This document shows, in pieces, positions 41,682-52,098 of a stretch of DNA of 64,000 nucleotides. Position numbers and translations under genes: made by a program. Each line of letters begins with the position of its first letter. Position 1 is the first letter of the stretch. A model generated the notes under the pieces. The model did no database searches. It was not told the origin of the DNA and saw only the letters and a program-made list of their open reading frames with translations. The DNA lies in contig NZ_CP048834.1 in NCBI RefSeq assembly GCF_012971745.1, positions 6,209,001-6,273,000 on the forward strand. The letters run 5' to 3'. This DNA is from Starkeya sp. ORNL1 (GTDB lineage: Bacteria; Pseudomonadota; Alphaproteobacteria; Rhizobiales; Xanthobacteraceae).

Positions 41682-41899
41682 GACCGGCCTTGCGGCGGCG
41701 CGGTGCGCGGGCGGAAACTAGCAAATGCATTCCGGCACGCCAACAGGTGGCTATGCTCCGTCCCCCGATCCGTCGTGGCACGGCCACGCCATGCCGTTCC
41801 GACGCGCTCCGCCGCAATGCCGCCGCCTTCGCGCAGTGGTGTGCGCTCACCTTGCCGCTTCGTCAGCCGACGCGCGGCCTATCATCCGGGAAGCCCGCC

Positions 41900-42619
41900 A
41901 TGCAGCCGTTCCGCGCCATCATCATCGCCGCCGTCCTCCTCAGTGCGAGCCCGCTCGCGGCGCAGGATGCGGGCCCGCCGGCGCGGCGCTCGACCCTTGC
42001 CGTCGGCGGGGAGGGCATTTCCACGGCGACGCCGGATATTGCCAGCTTCTCCACCGGCGTCGTCAGCGCCGCCAAGACCGCGCGCGAGGCGCTCGATGCC
42101 AACACCAAGTCGGTCACCGACGTCATCGCCGCGATCAAGGCGGCGGGCGTCGAGGCCCGCGACATCTCGACCTCCGGCTTCTCGGTCCAGCCGCAATATG
42201 TGAACGTCAAGCGCGACGGCACCGAGGCACCGCGCATTGCCGGCTATGAGGTGCGCAACACCGTCACCGTGCGGCTGCGCGATCTCACCAAGCTCGGCGG
42301 CCTGCTCGACGATGTGGTGACCAAGGGCGCCAACCAGATCGGCGGCATTTCCTTCGACATCGCCGAGCCGGCCAAGCTCGAGGAGCAGGCGCGTATCGCC
42401 GCGGTGAAGGATGCCCGCCGCCAGGCCGAGATCATGGCCGAAGCCGGCGGGGTGCGGCTGGTGCGGGTGATCTCGATCGCCGAGGAGGGTGCCGCGCCGC
42501 CGATGCCGCGCATGATGGCGGCGGCGCCGATGTCGAAGCGCGATTCGGTGCCGGTGGAAGCCGGCGAAACCGAGGTGCGCGCCCGCGTCACCATCGTCTA
42601 TGAGATCGAGCCGCGCTGA
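41900..42619 (+). CDS. SIMPL (DUF541) domain periplasmic protein
   Basis: A 239-residue protein with a Sec signal (FRAIIIAAVLLSASPLAAQ) and the SIMPL signature TLAVGGEGISTATPDIASFS, then VTDVIAAIKAAGVEARDIST, SVQPQY and a C-terminal ARVTIVYEI strand. The order matches E. coli YggE, a periplasmic protein linked to stress tolerance whose activity is unknown. Its last 22 bases overlap the end of the convergent lipid-kinase gene. The ATG at 41900 places the signal peptide right at the N-terminus. Confidence 0.87.
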   Translation: MQPFRAIIIAAVLLSASPLAAQDAGPPARRSTLAVGGEGISTATPDIASFSTGVVSAAKTAREALDANTKSVTDVIAAIKAAGVEARDISTSGFSVQPQYVNVKRDGTEAPRIAGYEVRNTVTVRLRDLTKLGGLLDDVVTKGANQIGGISFDIAEPAKLEEQARIAAVKDARRQAEIMAEAGGVRLVRVISIAEEGAAPPMPRMMAAAPMSKRDSVPVEAGETEVRARVTIVYEIEPR

Positions 42620-43530
42620 GTCTCCTGACCACTCGCGTCCTCACGCTGCCACGGCATCAGCAGCGTGAGCGCGGACGGCTCGATGCCGTAGTCGAGCGGG
42701 ATGCGCTCGCGCGAGAGTTCGCCGTCGGTCGACACCCAGCTGCGGCTGCGGCGCCTCCTCAGTTCGATGTGCCGGCCGGTCAGGCTGATGATGCCGGGAT
42801 TGCCGCGCCATGAATCGGTCACCATGTCGGCGCCGGCCTTCAGCTTGGCGAGCGCGCCACGGTCCTCGGCGATGTGGATCTCCATGATCGCTTCGTCGAG
42901 CCGGGCACGGCGCCAGCCCGGACCGCTGAAGCGGTTCACCGTGACCAGAGCGGCGAACGCCTCGAAATCATGCTCGTGTCCATCGATCGTCACCCGCAGG
43001 GCGAAGCGGCCGGCGCGGCGCAGCGCAAAGAACGCAGCGATGGCGACCACAAAGAAGCGGCCGAGCTTCCAGTGCCGGGCTGCCTCGCGCGCCCGCGCCA
43101 TCTGGCTGAAGAAGCCGATGCCGGAAATGGTGTGAAACAGCCGGCCATTGATGGTGCCAAGGTCGATGCGGTGCGGCCTGGCCTCGTCGAGCGTGGCCAG
43201 CGCCTGCTGCAGATCGAGCGGCATGCCGATATCGCGGGCGAGCAAATTGAGCGTGCCGAGCGGCAATATGCCGAGCGTCTTGTCGCTGCGGACCAGCGCG
43301 CTCGCGGCAAGATTGACGCTGCCGTCCCCGCCGCCGACGATGACGGTATCGTGCGCGCCATCCTTGGCAGCGCTGATCGCCTCGACCAGCTTCCGGCCGG
43401 AAAGCAGGCGCACTTCGATCTCGCGCCCGTCCTGTCCCAACTCACGCTCGATCAGCGCCCGGACCGCGTCTGCGCCGCGGTCGAGCACCGTGCCTGCGTC
43501 GGCATTGAGGAGGACCAGTATTCGGCGCAT
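42598..43530 (-). CDS. Diacylglycerol/lipid kinase family protein
   Basis: A 310-residue member of the DAGK catalytic family (YegS/BmrU-like). RRILVLLNADAGTVLDRGAD is the N-terminal strand-turn, VIVGGGDGSVNLAASAL contains the nucleotide-binding GGGDGT-like motif (Ser for Thr), and LGILPLGTLNLLARDIGMP is the conserved PxGTxNxxA block. It phosphorylates a lipid or sphingoid-like acceptor not identifiable here. The start at 43530 was preferred over GTG 43536. The gene converges and overlaps with the SIMPL gene. Confidence 0.87.
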   Translation of the reverse strand: MRRILVLLNADAGTVLDRGADAVRALIERELGQDGREIEVRLLSGRKLVEAISAAKDGAHDTVIVGGGDGSVNLAASALVRSDKTLGILPLGTLNLLARDIGMPLDLQQALATLDEARPHRIDLGTINGRLFHTISGIGFFSQMARAREAARHWKLGRFFVVAIAAFFALRRAGRFALRVTIDGHEHDFEAFAALVTVNRFSGPGWRRARLDEAIMEIHIAEDRGALAKLKAGADMVTDSWRGNPGIISLTGRHIELRRRRSRSWVSTDGELSRERIPLDYGIEPSALTLLMPWQREDASGQETQRGSIS

Positions 43531-43679
43531 GACCATTCCGGCTCGCAGGAGAGGGCAGGGCGTACCTGAACGTCAAGGTCGACGGCGCGGCAATCTTCAT
43601 CGAGGTGCGTGCCCGTTGCGTGCCCGACACGGATCGGGCAGTTGATGGGCGGCAGCATGTGGGCGCTGCGGAGGGTGCG

Positions 43680-44081
43680 ATGAGCGATGCGGGTGGCGGC
43701 GCGAAGCCGTCGATCATGCGGCTGCGGGCGGGATTCCTGGTGCTGCTCGCGCTGCTGATGGTGTCGGGCATGGCCGGGCGCTGGACAGCGACGCTGTTCT
43801 CGCTCGGCCTTGGCTGGGCGGCGCTGATCGGCCTCGTGGTCGCGGTGCTGATCGGCGCGGTGCTAAGCCGGCTGAGCGCTGCGGCCTATGTCGGCGTCGC
43901 CGCCATGGTCTGTGCGGTGCTGATGTACACCGTCTTCGATTTTGCACGCGGGCCGGTCGACTGGTCCGATGGCCTCGCCGGTGGGGTCGCGCTGCTGCTC
44001 GGCCTGCTGCTGGCCGCAGCGTTCTGGGACTTCTGGCGCCTGACGCACGAGGTCCGCGCCTGGGCCTACAAGCACGAGTGA
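43680..44081 (+). CDS. Small four-helix membrane protein, unknown
   Basis: A 133-residue hydrophobic protein with four membrane segments (from about residues 15-35, 40-60, 63-85 and 96-115) and a charged C-terminus (WRLTHEVRAWAYKHE). No family was recognised. GGAGGG before the ATG and the strong terminator at 44110 support a real, single gene. It runs divergent from the lipid-kinase gene with about 150 bases between. Confidence 0.65.
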   Translation: MSDAGGGAKPSIMRLRAGFLVLLALLMVSGMAGRWTATLFSLGLGWAALIGLVVAVLIGAVLSRLSAAAYVGVAAMVCAVLMYTVFDFARGPVDWSDGLAGGVALLLGLLLAAAFWDFWRLTHEVRAWAYKHE

Positions 44082-44109
44082 TGGGACACTGCTGACCGCG
44101 CAGCTAAAA

Positions 44110-44136
44110 GCCCGCCCGGACGACGTCCGGGCGGGC
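44110..44136. terminator. Bidirectional terminator hairpin
   Basis: GCCCGCCCGGAC-GAC-GTCCGGGCGGGC with perfect 12-bp arms. On the minus strand TTTTAGC follows, so it ends the glycine-rich gene; it also lies 29 bases after the stop at 44081. Confidence 0.85.
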
Positions 44137-44172
44137 CGAATCTCGTAGCGCATCAGCGCTCATATCAGCATA

Positions 44173-45336
44173 TCAGCCGCCGATCAGGTCGCGGCACAGC
44201 GCGACGATGCCGGCGTCATAAGCGCGGGGCTCGGACAGCACGCCGGTGCAGCGCAGCTTCTTGGTGGCCATGTCGCCACTGTTGTTGCCGCCGCGACTGC
44301 CGGCAAGTCCGCTACCGCCGCTGCCATTGCCACCGTCGCCGCCATTGCCGGCGCCCGGACCGCCGGGACCACCCGGACCGCCAGGGCCACCCGGTCCACC
44401 GGGGCCGCCCGGCCCACCAGGACCGCCGGGGCCACCCGGGCCGCCGGGATTACGGCCGCCACCGCCGCCAATGCTCAGCCCGACATCGACTGAGGCAAGG
44501 CTGGGTCCGCCGACCGTGGCGCCGACCGTTGCCTTCAGGCCCTTGCGGCCGCCGAGCGTCGCCTTGGCGTCGACATCGGCAACCTTGCCATTGCCGAGCA
44601 CTGTGGCGTCGGCCTTTGCCTTCAAGCCCTTCTGGCCAAAGGCGGAGACCCGGGCATTGGCATCGACCAGGCCCTTGCGATTGGCGAGCGAGGCGTCGAC
44701 GTCGGCCTTGATGCCGCGATGGCCAAACACCGAAACGCCGACATCGGCGAGATTGCCGTTGGTGCGGTGCTTGCGATCCACATCGACGAGTTTGCCCCGC
44801 TTCAGCAAGTCGACCTGCAGCGAGAGCAGGTTCTTGCGGCGATGCGGATTGGTCGGCACTTCGTTCATGGCGGTCGCCGCCGGCGCGGATGTCGTGGATG
44901 CACTGGAACTGCTGCTCGTCGCGCTGCTTGCGGTCGAGCTCGGGCTGCCCGTCACGCCGCCCGTCGCGCCACTTGCCACACCACCGACGCTGCCTACGGC
45001 GCCGCCCACAGCGTCACCGACACTGCCGACCGTGCCGCCAACGGCGCCGCCGACGCCCGACACGGCGCCCCCGACTCCGGAGACCGCACCGCCAACGCCG
45101 CCGCCGATGGCGCCGCCGACACCGGAGACAGCACCACCAACGCCTGACACCGCGCCTCCGACCGAGCGGCCGATACCGCCGAGCGCGCCACCGAGTCCGC
45201 CGTTGCCGCCGCGCCCGGGGCCATTACCGCCGTTGCTGCGGGCATCGGCAGGTGCGGTGGCGAGCGCTACGGTCAGCGCGACTGCTGCCGTGCCGAGTAG
45301 ATAAGGGATTCGACGATAGTGCGAATTTATGCGCAT
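44173..45336 (-). CDS. Secreted glycine-rich protein with collagen-like GGP tract
   Basis: A 387-residue protein with a signal peptide (YLLGTAAVALTVALATAPADA). It then has about 85 residues of Gly/Val/Ser repeats (GGAVSGVGGAVSGVGGA), a Ser/Thr/Ala linker, a middle domain of repeats on the theme 'GxKGLKAKxDATV / RKGLVDANARVS', a GGP tract of about eleven repeats (about residues 299-330) and a C-terminal part with two Cys (LRCTGVLSEPRAYDAGIVAL-CRDLIGG). The modular repeats suggest an extracellular structural or matrix protein. Many similar rhizobial proteins exist without known function. A proline-rich antisense frame over the same DNA is a shadow. An AT-rich promoter region precedes it. Confidence 0.75.
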   Translation of the reverse strand: MRINSHYRRIPYLLGTAAVALTVALATAPADARSNGGNGPGRGGNGGLGGALGGIGRSVGGAVSGVGGAVSGVGGAIGGGVGGAVSGVGGAVSGVGGAVGGTVGSVGDAVGGAVGSVGGVASGATGGVTGSPSSTASSATSSSSSASTTSAPAATAMNEVPTNPHRRKNLLSLQVDLLKRGKLVDVDRKHRTNGNLADVGVSVFGHRGIKADVDASLANRKGLVDANARVSAFGQKGLKAKADATVLGNGKVADVDAKATLGGRKGLKATVGATVGGPSLASVDVGLSIGGGGGRNPGGPGGPGGPGGPGGPGGPGGPGGPGGPGGPGAGNGGDGGNGSGGSGLAGSRGGNNSGDMATKKLRCTGVLSEPRAYDAGIVALCRDLIGG

Positions 45337-45829
45337 TTTCTTCGCTCCTCGTGAATAATGGCACCTAACTACCGTAGGTGGATGATCCGACCGCGAGTAT
45401 AACTAAGATAATTGCATTTTGATCCGCAGTATCGGTTCTTCGATCTTGAAAATACAAGATAGTAAATATTGATTTGCATAAATTTGCTTCCAAATTGCCT
45501 TATTTGATATTAGGTCGACCGCATTCGGATGCCGTTCTGGAAGTGATGATTATGTACTAAAGGTATTATACTATAGTAAAATAGGGTTAATGTCTCAAAT
45601 GCGGCGAGTTGCAAGTTGCGAGCGCCGCCGCTTCGGGAACCACAGGTTCGTGGGTGCAAGTTTCAACTTTCCGTGCGCGCACAGGATTGCAGGTCGTTCT
45701 TCGCGGTTCGGCGTGGCTCATCACGACCTGTTTCGGCAGCAGGCCGAACTGTGATTCTTCAAGTCGTCTCGTCCGATTGACGCTCGCCTGGCGGCATGGG
45801 AGGTGTCGCCGCGTCGCGGAACACATCTC
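45337..45829. other. AT-rich intergenic region, divergent promoters
   Basis: 45340-45600 is much more AT-rich than the rest of this section and holds the palindrome ACTATAGT near 45572. It is probably the promoter region of the glycine-rich gene (minus) and possibly of the SemiSWEET gene (plus). 45600-45829 holds no gene I can support. Confidence 0.45.
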
Positions 45830-46096
45830 ATGGCGCTTTCACCTCTCTCCACCGAACTGATCGGCAGTGCCGCCGCGCTGCTGACGACACTGTGCTGGCT
45901 GCCGCAGGCGCTGAAGCTGCTGCGCAGCCGCGAGACCCGCGACCTCTCGCTCGTTGCCTATGTCGCCTTCTCCGGCGGTGTCTTCCTCTGGCTGCTCTAT
46001 GGCATTCTGATCGGCAGCGTCCCGGTGATGGCGGCGAACGCGGTGACGCTGGTCCTGGCGCTCGGCATAGTGTCGCTGAAGCTGCGCTATGGCTGA
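45830..46096 (+). CDS. SemiSWEET family sugar transporter
   Basis: An 88-residue three-helix membrane protein with the PQ motif TLCWLPQALKLLRSRETRDL and the following VAYVAFSGGVFLWLLYGILI with a conserved Gly/Trp/Tyr pattern, then a third helix (ANAVTLVLALGIV). Length and motifs are those of bacterial SemiSWEETs, which work as dimers in the inner membrane and move sugars passively. The start at 45830 puts the first helix close to the N-terminus. The next gene begins 48 bases after. Confidence 0.85.
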   Translation: MALSPLSTELIGSAAALLTTLCWLPQALKLLRSRETRDLSLVAYVAFSGGVFLWLLYGILIGSVPVMAANAVTLVLALGIVSLKLRYG

Positions 46097-46144
46097 ACTT
46101 CAGCCGCGCCGGAGCATTGCCAGAGCATTGCTATAGGAGACCAG

Positions 46145-46498
46145 ATGCCCGCCTTTCTGCCGCCGACGCTCGTGCCGATCCTGCTGCTTGTCGCCTCGAA
46201 CATCTTCATGACGTTCGCCTGGTACGGCCATCTCAAGCACAAGTCCGCGCCGCTCATCATCGCCATATTGGCGAGTTGGGGCATCGCCCTCTTCGAATAT
46301 TGCCTCGCCGTGCCGGCCAATCGCTTCGGTTCCGCGGTCTATTCGACAGCGCAGCTGAAGACCATCCAGGAAGTCATCACGCTGCTGGTGTTCGCCGGCT
46401 TCTCGGTGCTGTGGCTAAAGGAGCCGCTCGGCTGGAACCACCTTGTCGGCTTTGCCTTCATCGCCTTCGGCGCATTCTTCATCTTCCACAAGTGGTAG
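46145..46498 (+). CDS. DUF486 (DMT-like) membrane protein
   Basis: A 117-residue four-helix protein. FMTFAWYGHLKHKSAPLIIA, SWGIALFEYCLAVPANRFGS and AQLKTIQEVITLLVFAGFSV are the family's conserved blocks, with WYxHLK and ALFEYxxxVPANR being diagnostic of DUF486. It is related to the drug/metabolite transporters but has no known substrate. It is probably cotranscribed with the SemiSWEET gene. Confidence 0.87.
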   Translation: MPAFLPPTLVPILLLVASNIFMTFAWYGHLKHKSAPLIIAILASWGIALFEYCLAVPANRFGSAVYSTAQLKTIQEVITLLVFAGFSVLWLKEPLGWNHLVGFAFIAFGAFFIFHKW

Positions 46499-46533
46499 AA
46501 GCTGTCTTCGCGACGGTTTGCGAATGAAGCTGA

Positions 46534-47727
46534 TCAACCCGCCGGCGCGACGCGCAGCACGCGCCCGGCGCCGGGATCATCGGTGAGCAGCCAGAGCGCG
46601 CCGTCCGGGCCCGGCACGACATCGCGAATGCGCTCGCCGAGATCTTCCAGCAGGTCTTCTTCTTCAGTCACGCGCTGCTTGTCACCGTCGAGCCGCAGGC
46701 GCACCAGCCTGGAGCCACTGAGCGCGCCCACGAACAGGTCACCCTTCCAGGCCGGGAACAACTCGCCCGTATAGAAGGCGAGGCTGGAAGGCGAGATGGA
46801 GGGATCCCAGTATTTCACCGGCTGCTCCATGCCGGGCTTCGCGGTGCCCTCGCCGATGGCAAGCCCGGTATAGTCGCGGCCATAGGTGATGACCGGCCAG
46901 CCATAATTCCTGCCGGCTTCGGGATGGTTCAACTCATCGCCGCCGCGGGCGCCGTGCTCGACGGTCCAGAGCCGTCCGGTGACCGGATCGAGCGCCGCGC
47001 CCTGTACATTGCGGTGGCCGTAGCTCCAGATCTCCGGACGCGGGCCATTGGCCTTGGCGAAGGGATTGTCGTCCGGCACCGTGCCGTCCGGCCAGATGCG
47101 CACGATCTTGCCGATATGGGTGGAGAGGTCCTGCGCCTTCTCGCGCAGCGAATAACGATCGCCCAGCGTGATGAACAGCGAGCCGTCGCGGGCGAACACC
47201 AGTCGCGAGCCGAAATGATTGCTGCCGCCGCTCGCCGGCTGCTGGCGAAAGATCACCTGCACGCCGTCGAGCCAGGCATTGCCGGCTTCCTCCATCAGCT
47301 TGCCGCGGGCGACGCTGGTGCCGGCGGCACCCTCGCGCGGCTCGGCATAGGAGAAATAGACCATCCGGCTGTCGGCGAAGTCCGGCGCCAGAGCGATATC
47401 GAGCAGCCCGCCCTGGCCATTGGCGAAGACCGGCGGCACATTGGCGACGGGTGCCGAGACGGTGCCGGAGCGCGAGATGATGCGCAGGCGCCCGGGCCGT
47501 TCGGTCACCAGCATGCGGCCATCGGGCAGGAAGGCGAGGCCCCAGGGATTCTCCAGCCCCGAGGCGACGGTCTCGACCTCCAGATTGCCGGCGGAGGACT
47601 TCGACGTGACCGTTTTGCCATCCTGCGCTGCGCCGGCGCCGGCGACGATGCTGGCAATTACCAAAGTCAGCGCAGCGGACAGGATACCGGCCCGACGGGG
47701 GAGCAGGTTCAAGGCGAGCCTCCGCAT
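46534..47727 (-). CDS. PQQ-dependent aldose/glucose dehydrogenase (YliI-type)
   Basis: A 397-residue periplasmic enzyme with a signal peptide ([19 protein letters not shown]). It shows the six-bladed propeller repeats of soluble glucose dehydrogenase-[87 protein letters not shown] and a final [19 protein letters not shown]. The His/Arg residues in HGARGGDE sit at the PQQ site in homologues. It oxidises aldose sugars in the periplasm. The ATG at 47727 gives the usual signal-peptide start; the frame is open far upstream but that part is not protein-like. Confidence 0.88.
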   Translation of the reverse strand: MRRLALNLLPRRAGILSAALTLVIASIVAGAGAAQDGKTVTSKSSAGNLEVETVASGLENPWGLAFLPDGRMLVTERPGRLRIISRSGTVSAPVANVPPVFANGQGGLLDIALAPDFADSRMVYFSYAEPREGAAGTSVARGKLMEEAGNAWLDGVQVIFRQQPASGGSNHFGSRLVFARDGSLFITLGDRYSLREKAQDLSTHIGKIVRIWPDGTVPDDNPFAKANGPRPEIWSYGHRNVQGAALDPVTGRLWTVEHGARGGDELNHPEAGRNYGWPVITYGRDYTGLAIGEGTAKPGMEQPVKYWDPSISPSSLAFYTGELFPAWKGDLFVGALSGSRLVRLRLDGDKQRVTEEEDLLEDLGERIRDVVPGPDGALWLLTDDPGAGRVLRVAPAG

Positions 47728-47828
47728 CTCATGTGAACGGAGGGTAAGCACGTGTCGGCGAGGCGGGCTACCGATGCCGGCTTGAAAACCGCGTGAGTGC
47801 CCCGCCCGGCGCTCAGCCCGTTTGGCGT

Positions 47829-48146
47829 TCAGCCCATGCGGCTGCGCCGGCGCACCTCGTCGGTGCGCGGCTCGGGGCCAAGCGTATTGCGCAGCATGAA
47901 GCTGGTGAGGACGCACAGGCCGGCGAACAGCGAGATCAGCACCGCGCCCATGGTGAGGCGCCCGGTGTCCGCGACCATCGTCACGTCGAGTTCGGCGGCT
48001 GCGGCACGATCGACGCCGAAGGTGCAGGCCACCGCGAGAATGGCGAGGGTGAGCGAGAGCACGACGCCGGCCTCGAGCACGGCACGCCGCGCAAGGCGCG
48101 TGGCCGACCGGGATCTCGCGAAATGAGCGGGGACGTTGCGCGGCAT
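47829..48146 (-). CDS. Small membrane protein, unknown
   Basis: A 105-residue protein with a basic N-terminus, two membrane helices ([20 protein letters not shown] and [20 protein letters not shown]) and a basic tail ([12 protein letters not shown]). It lies upstream of the sugar dehydrogenase on the same strand, about 100 bases apart. No family recognised; codon use and the even pattern of helices support a real gene. Confidence 0.55.
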   Translation of the reverse strand: MPRNVPAHFARSRSATRLARRAVLEAGVVLSLTLAILAVACTFGVDRAAAAELDVTMVADTGRLTMGAVLISLFAGLCVLTSFMLRNTLGPEPRTDEVRRRSRMG

Positions 48147-48540
48147 AGTGCAGCCCTTCCGTTCGACCTGACGAATCGCTTTCGCCGATGGAGGTCAAGT
48201 TCCGGGGGGAACGCGGCCCGGCTTCGACCGCATCTAGGCAGGCGGATGCGATTTCAAGGCGATTTCGCGACGAATTATTAAAACGGGATTCACCATGTCA
48301 TTGGTCGTCATCGCCGCCCCACGGGTCTTGCCTCCGGCGAGGCCGAGGGCCGGCTCCGCCCGAAGGGCGTGGAGCCGGGATCGCGTTAAGGAGTTGCGCG
48401 TCACCTTCCTGCGATCCCGGATCGGCCTGGGCCGTCCGGGATGACGACGTGTGGGTGAGGAAAGAGAAGAAGGTGCTCTGCTTCAACATCCTTCGAGGCC
48501 CGGCGAATGCCGGGCAGCTCAGGATGACGTCGTCCGCATT
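48147..48540. other. Gap with intergenic hairpin repeat (copy 1)
   Basis: At about 48370-48446 is a repeat starting GAGCCGGGATCGCG, continuing GCGATCCCGGATC and ending CCGTCCGGGATGACG. It closely matches 58010-58092. GGGATCGC pairs with GCGATCCC as a hairpin. No gene is seen in the gap. Confidence 0.6.
48370..48446. repeat. Interspersed intergenic hairpin repeat, copy 1
   Basis: CCGGGATCGC...GCGATCCCGG inverted arms followed by GGCCGTCCGGGATGACG. Same family and order as the element at 58010-58092. Confidence 0.65.
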
Positions 48541-50543
<2,003 letters not shown>

Positions 50544-50564
50544 ACCTGCGGATCTGACATCTCG

Positions 50565-50596
50565 GGGGCGCGCGGCGGCAACACCGCGCCCCTTTA
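50565..50596 (+). terminator. Terminator after aspC
   Basis: GGGGCGCG pairs with CGCGCCCC around a 12-base loop, followed by TTTA. Confidence 0.6.
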
Positions 50597-50685
50597 CCAT
50601 TTGGATGCCCGATTTTACCGATTGCGCGTCAGGCGGTTTGATGGCTCGATCCCGCGCGGGCAAACGCCCCCAAGGAGATTGGACC

Positions 50686-51177
50686 ATGATCCGCACCAAT
50701 ATCGCCCGCGCCTTCATCGGCGCCGCGCTCATTGCCGGCATCGCCGGCACCTTCGCCACCCCGGCCGACGCGCAGGCGCGCCGCATGGCCGCCGGCACGC
50801 TGGCATGCCGCGGCAGCTCCTCCGTCGGCTTCATCATCGGCTCCAGGCGCGTTCTCGACTGCACCTTCCGCTCGGTCCGCGGCTATCAAGCCAGCTATGA
50901 AGGTTCGATCCGCCGCTGGGGTCTCGATCTCGGCGTCACCGGCCGCAACGTTTTGCTCTGGAGCGTGCTGGCGCCAACCCGCGCGCCTCGTCCGGATGCG
51001 CTGAACGGCACCTATGTCGGCGTGTCCGGCAGCGTCGCGCTCGGCCTCGGCGTCGCCGGCAATGCGCTGGTCGGCGGTTCGAACCGCACCATCACCCTGC
51101 AGCCGATCAGCGTCGAAGGGCAGACCGGAGTGAACCTCGCGCTGGGCGTCGGCGACCTGACGCTGCGCGGCCGCTGA
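50686..51177 (+). CDS. DUF992 secreted protein, copy 1
   Basis: A 163-residue protein with a signal peptide (AFIGAALIAGIAGTFATPADA) and the DUF992 pattern: AGTLACRGSSSVGFIIGSRR then VLDCTFRSVRG, RWGLDLGVTG, LWSVLAPTR, GTYVGVSGSVALGLGVAGNA and LQPISVEGQTGVNLALGVGD. Two Cys residues may form a disulfide. These periplasmic or outer-surface proteins are widespread in Rhizobiales and have no known role. AAGGAG lies before the ATG. The next gene is a paralogue, each with its own terminator. Confidence 0.85.
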   Translation: MIRTNIARAFIGAALIAGIAGTFATPADAQARRMAAGTLACRGSSSVGFIIGSRRVLDCTFRSVRGYQASYEGSIRRWGLDLGVTGRNVLLWSVLAPTRAPRPDALNGTYVGVSGSVALGLGVAGNALVGGSNRTITLQPISVEGQTGVNLALGVGDLTLRGR

Positions 51178-51202
51178 TTTCCAGTCGACGCCTGCATTTC
51201 CC

Positions 51203-51241
51203 ACGGCCCCGCTTCTATGTCGCGGGGCCGTTTACGTTTTT
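51203..51241 (+). terminator. Terminator of DUF992 copy 1
   Basis: ACGGCCCCGC pairs with GCGGGGCCGT around a 9-base loop, and TTACGTTTTTCTC follows. Confidence 0.8.
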
Positions 51242-51374
51242 CTCAAGCCTTGGGATGCATCGTGCGCGGCGGCCCGGCCGGCTGCGCAGGTATCACGTTC
51301 CTGAGCGTCGGCCCCTTGCTTCCCCTCGCATCCGGCGTCCGCCGGAGCCGCCGACCATCCAGGAGATTTCGACC

Positions 51375-51869
51375 ATGATCCGCACTGCACTTGCCCGCGC
51401 CGCGATGGCGGCCGCGCTGGTGGCCTGCGTTGCCAGCTTCTTCGCCGCACCGGCCGCCGCCGATACCGCCCGCCGGGTCGAGGTCGGCGTGCTGGCCTGC
51501 AAGGGCGCCGATTCCGTCAGCTTCATCGTCGGCTCGCACCGCGTGCTCGACTGCACCTTCAAGTCCAGGACCGGCAAGGTGTCGGCCTATCACGGGCTGA
51601 TCCGCCGCTGGGGCCTCGATGTCGGCGTCACCGGGTCCAACATGCTGTTCTGGACCGTCTTCGCCCCGACCCGCGCGATCTCGCCGTCGGATCTCGACGG
51701 CAGATTTGTCGGCGTGTCCGGCAGCATCGCGGTCGTGGTCGGCGGCGCCGCCAATGTGCTGCTCGGCGGCTCCAACAGGACCATCATGCTGCAGCCGCTC
51801 AGTCTCGAGGGCCAGACCGGCGTGAACCTCGCGGTCGGCGTCGGCTCGATCGACCTGATCCGGCAGTAA
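51375..51869 (+). CDS. DUF992 secreted protein, copy 2
   Basis: A 164-residue paralogue of the upstream gene with the same signal-peptide layout, VGVLACKGADSVSFIVGSHR then VLDCTFKSRTG, RWGLDVGVTG and LQPLSLEGQTGVNLAVGVGS. The AGGAGATTTCGACC ribosome region is also the same as in copy 1. Tandem duplication followed by divergence is the simplest account. It has its own terminator at 51897-51937. Confidence 0.85.
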   Translation: MIRTALARAAMAAALVACVASFFAAPAAADTARRVEVGVLACKGADSVSFIVGSHRVLDCTFKSRTGKVSAYHGLIRRWGLDVGVTGSNMLFWTVFAPTRAISPSDLDGRFVGVSGSIAVVVGGAANVLLGGSNRTIMLQPLSLEGQTGVNLAVGVGSIDLIRQ

Positions 51870-51896
51870 TCCCGCCTTATCACCACTGATCGGAGG

Positions 51897-51937
51897 ACGG
51901 TCCCGCGGTCCTGCTGCGGGGCCGTCGGCGTTTTTCA
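51897..51937 (+). terminator. Terminator of DUF992 copy 2
   Basis: ACGGTCCCGC pairs with GCGGGGCCGT (one G-U pair) and CGGCGTTTTTC follows. It is nearly the same stem as the copy 1 terminator. Confidence 0.75.
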
Positions 51938-52098
51938 CGTATCGTTGCAGTGCACGACTGCCACCTTGTGCGCCGGCTCCAATGGGCAGACGATTGCCCC
52001 AAGGTCGACGCCAATCGACTGCATGCGCCGACCGAAAAATCGGTACCCCGCTTCGCGGTCCCGCGAGCGCTGAGAGGTGCCGGGCTAGGAGGCGACCC

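Noticed and set aside
44246..45304. Long plus-strand proline-rich ORF opposite the glycine-rich gene
   Set aside because: It is the antisense of Gly-rich codons (GGC/GCC). The minus frame has a signal peptide, ribosome context and terminator; the plus frame has none.
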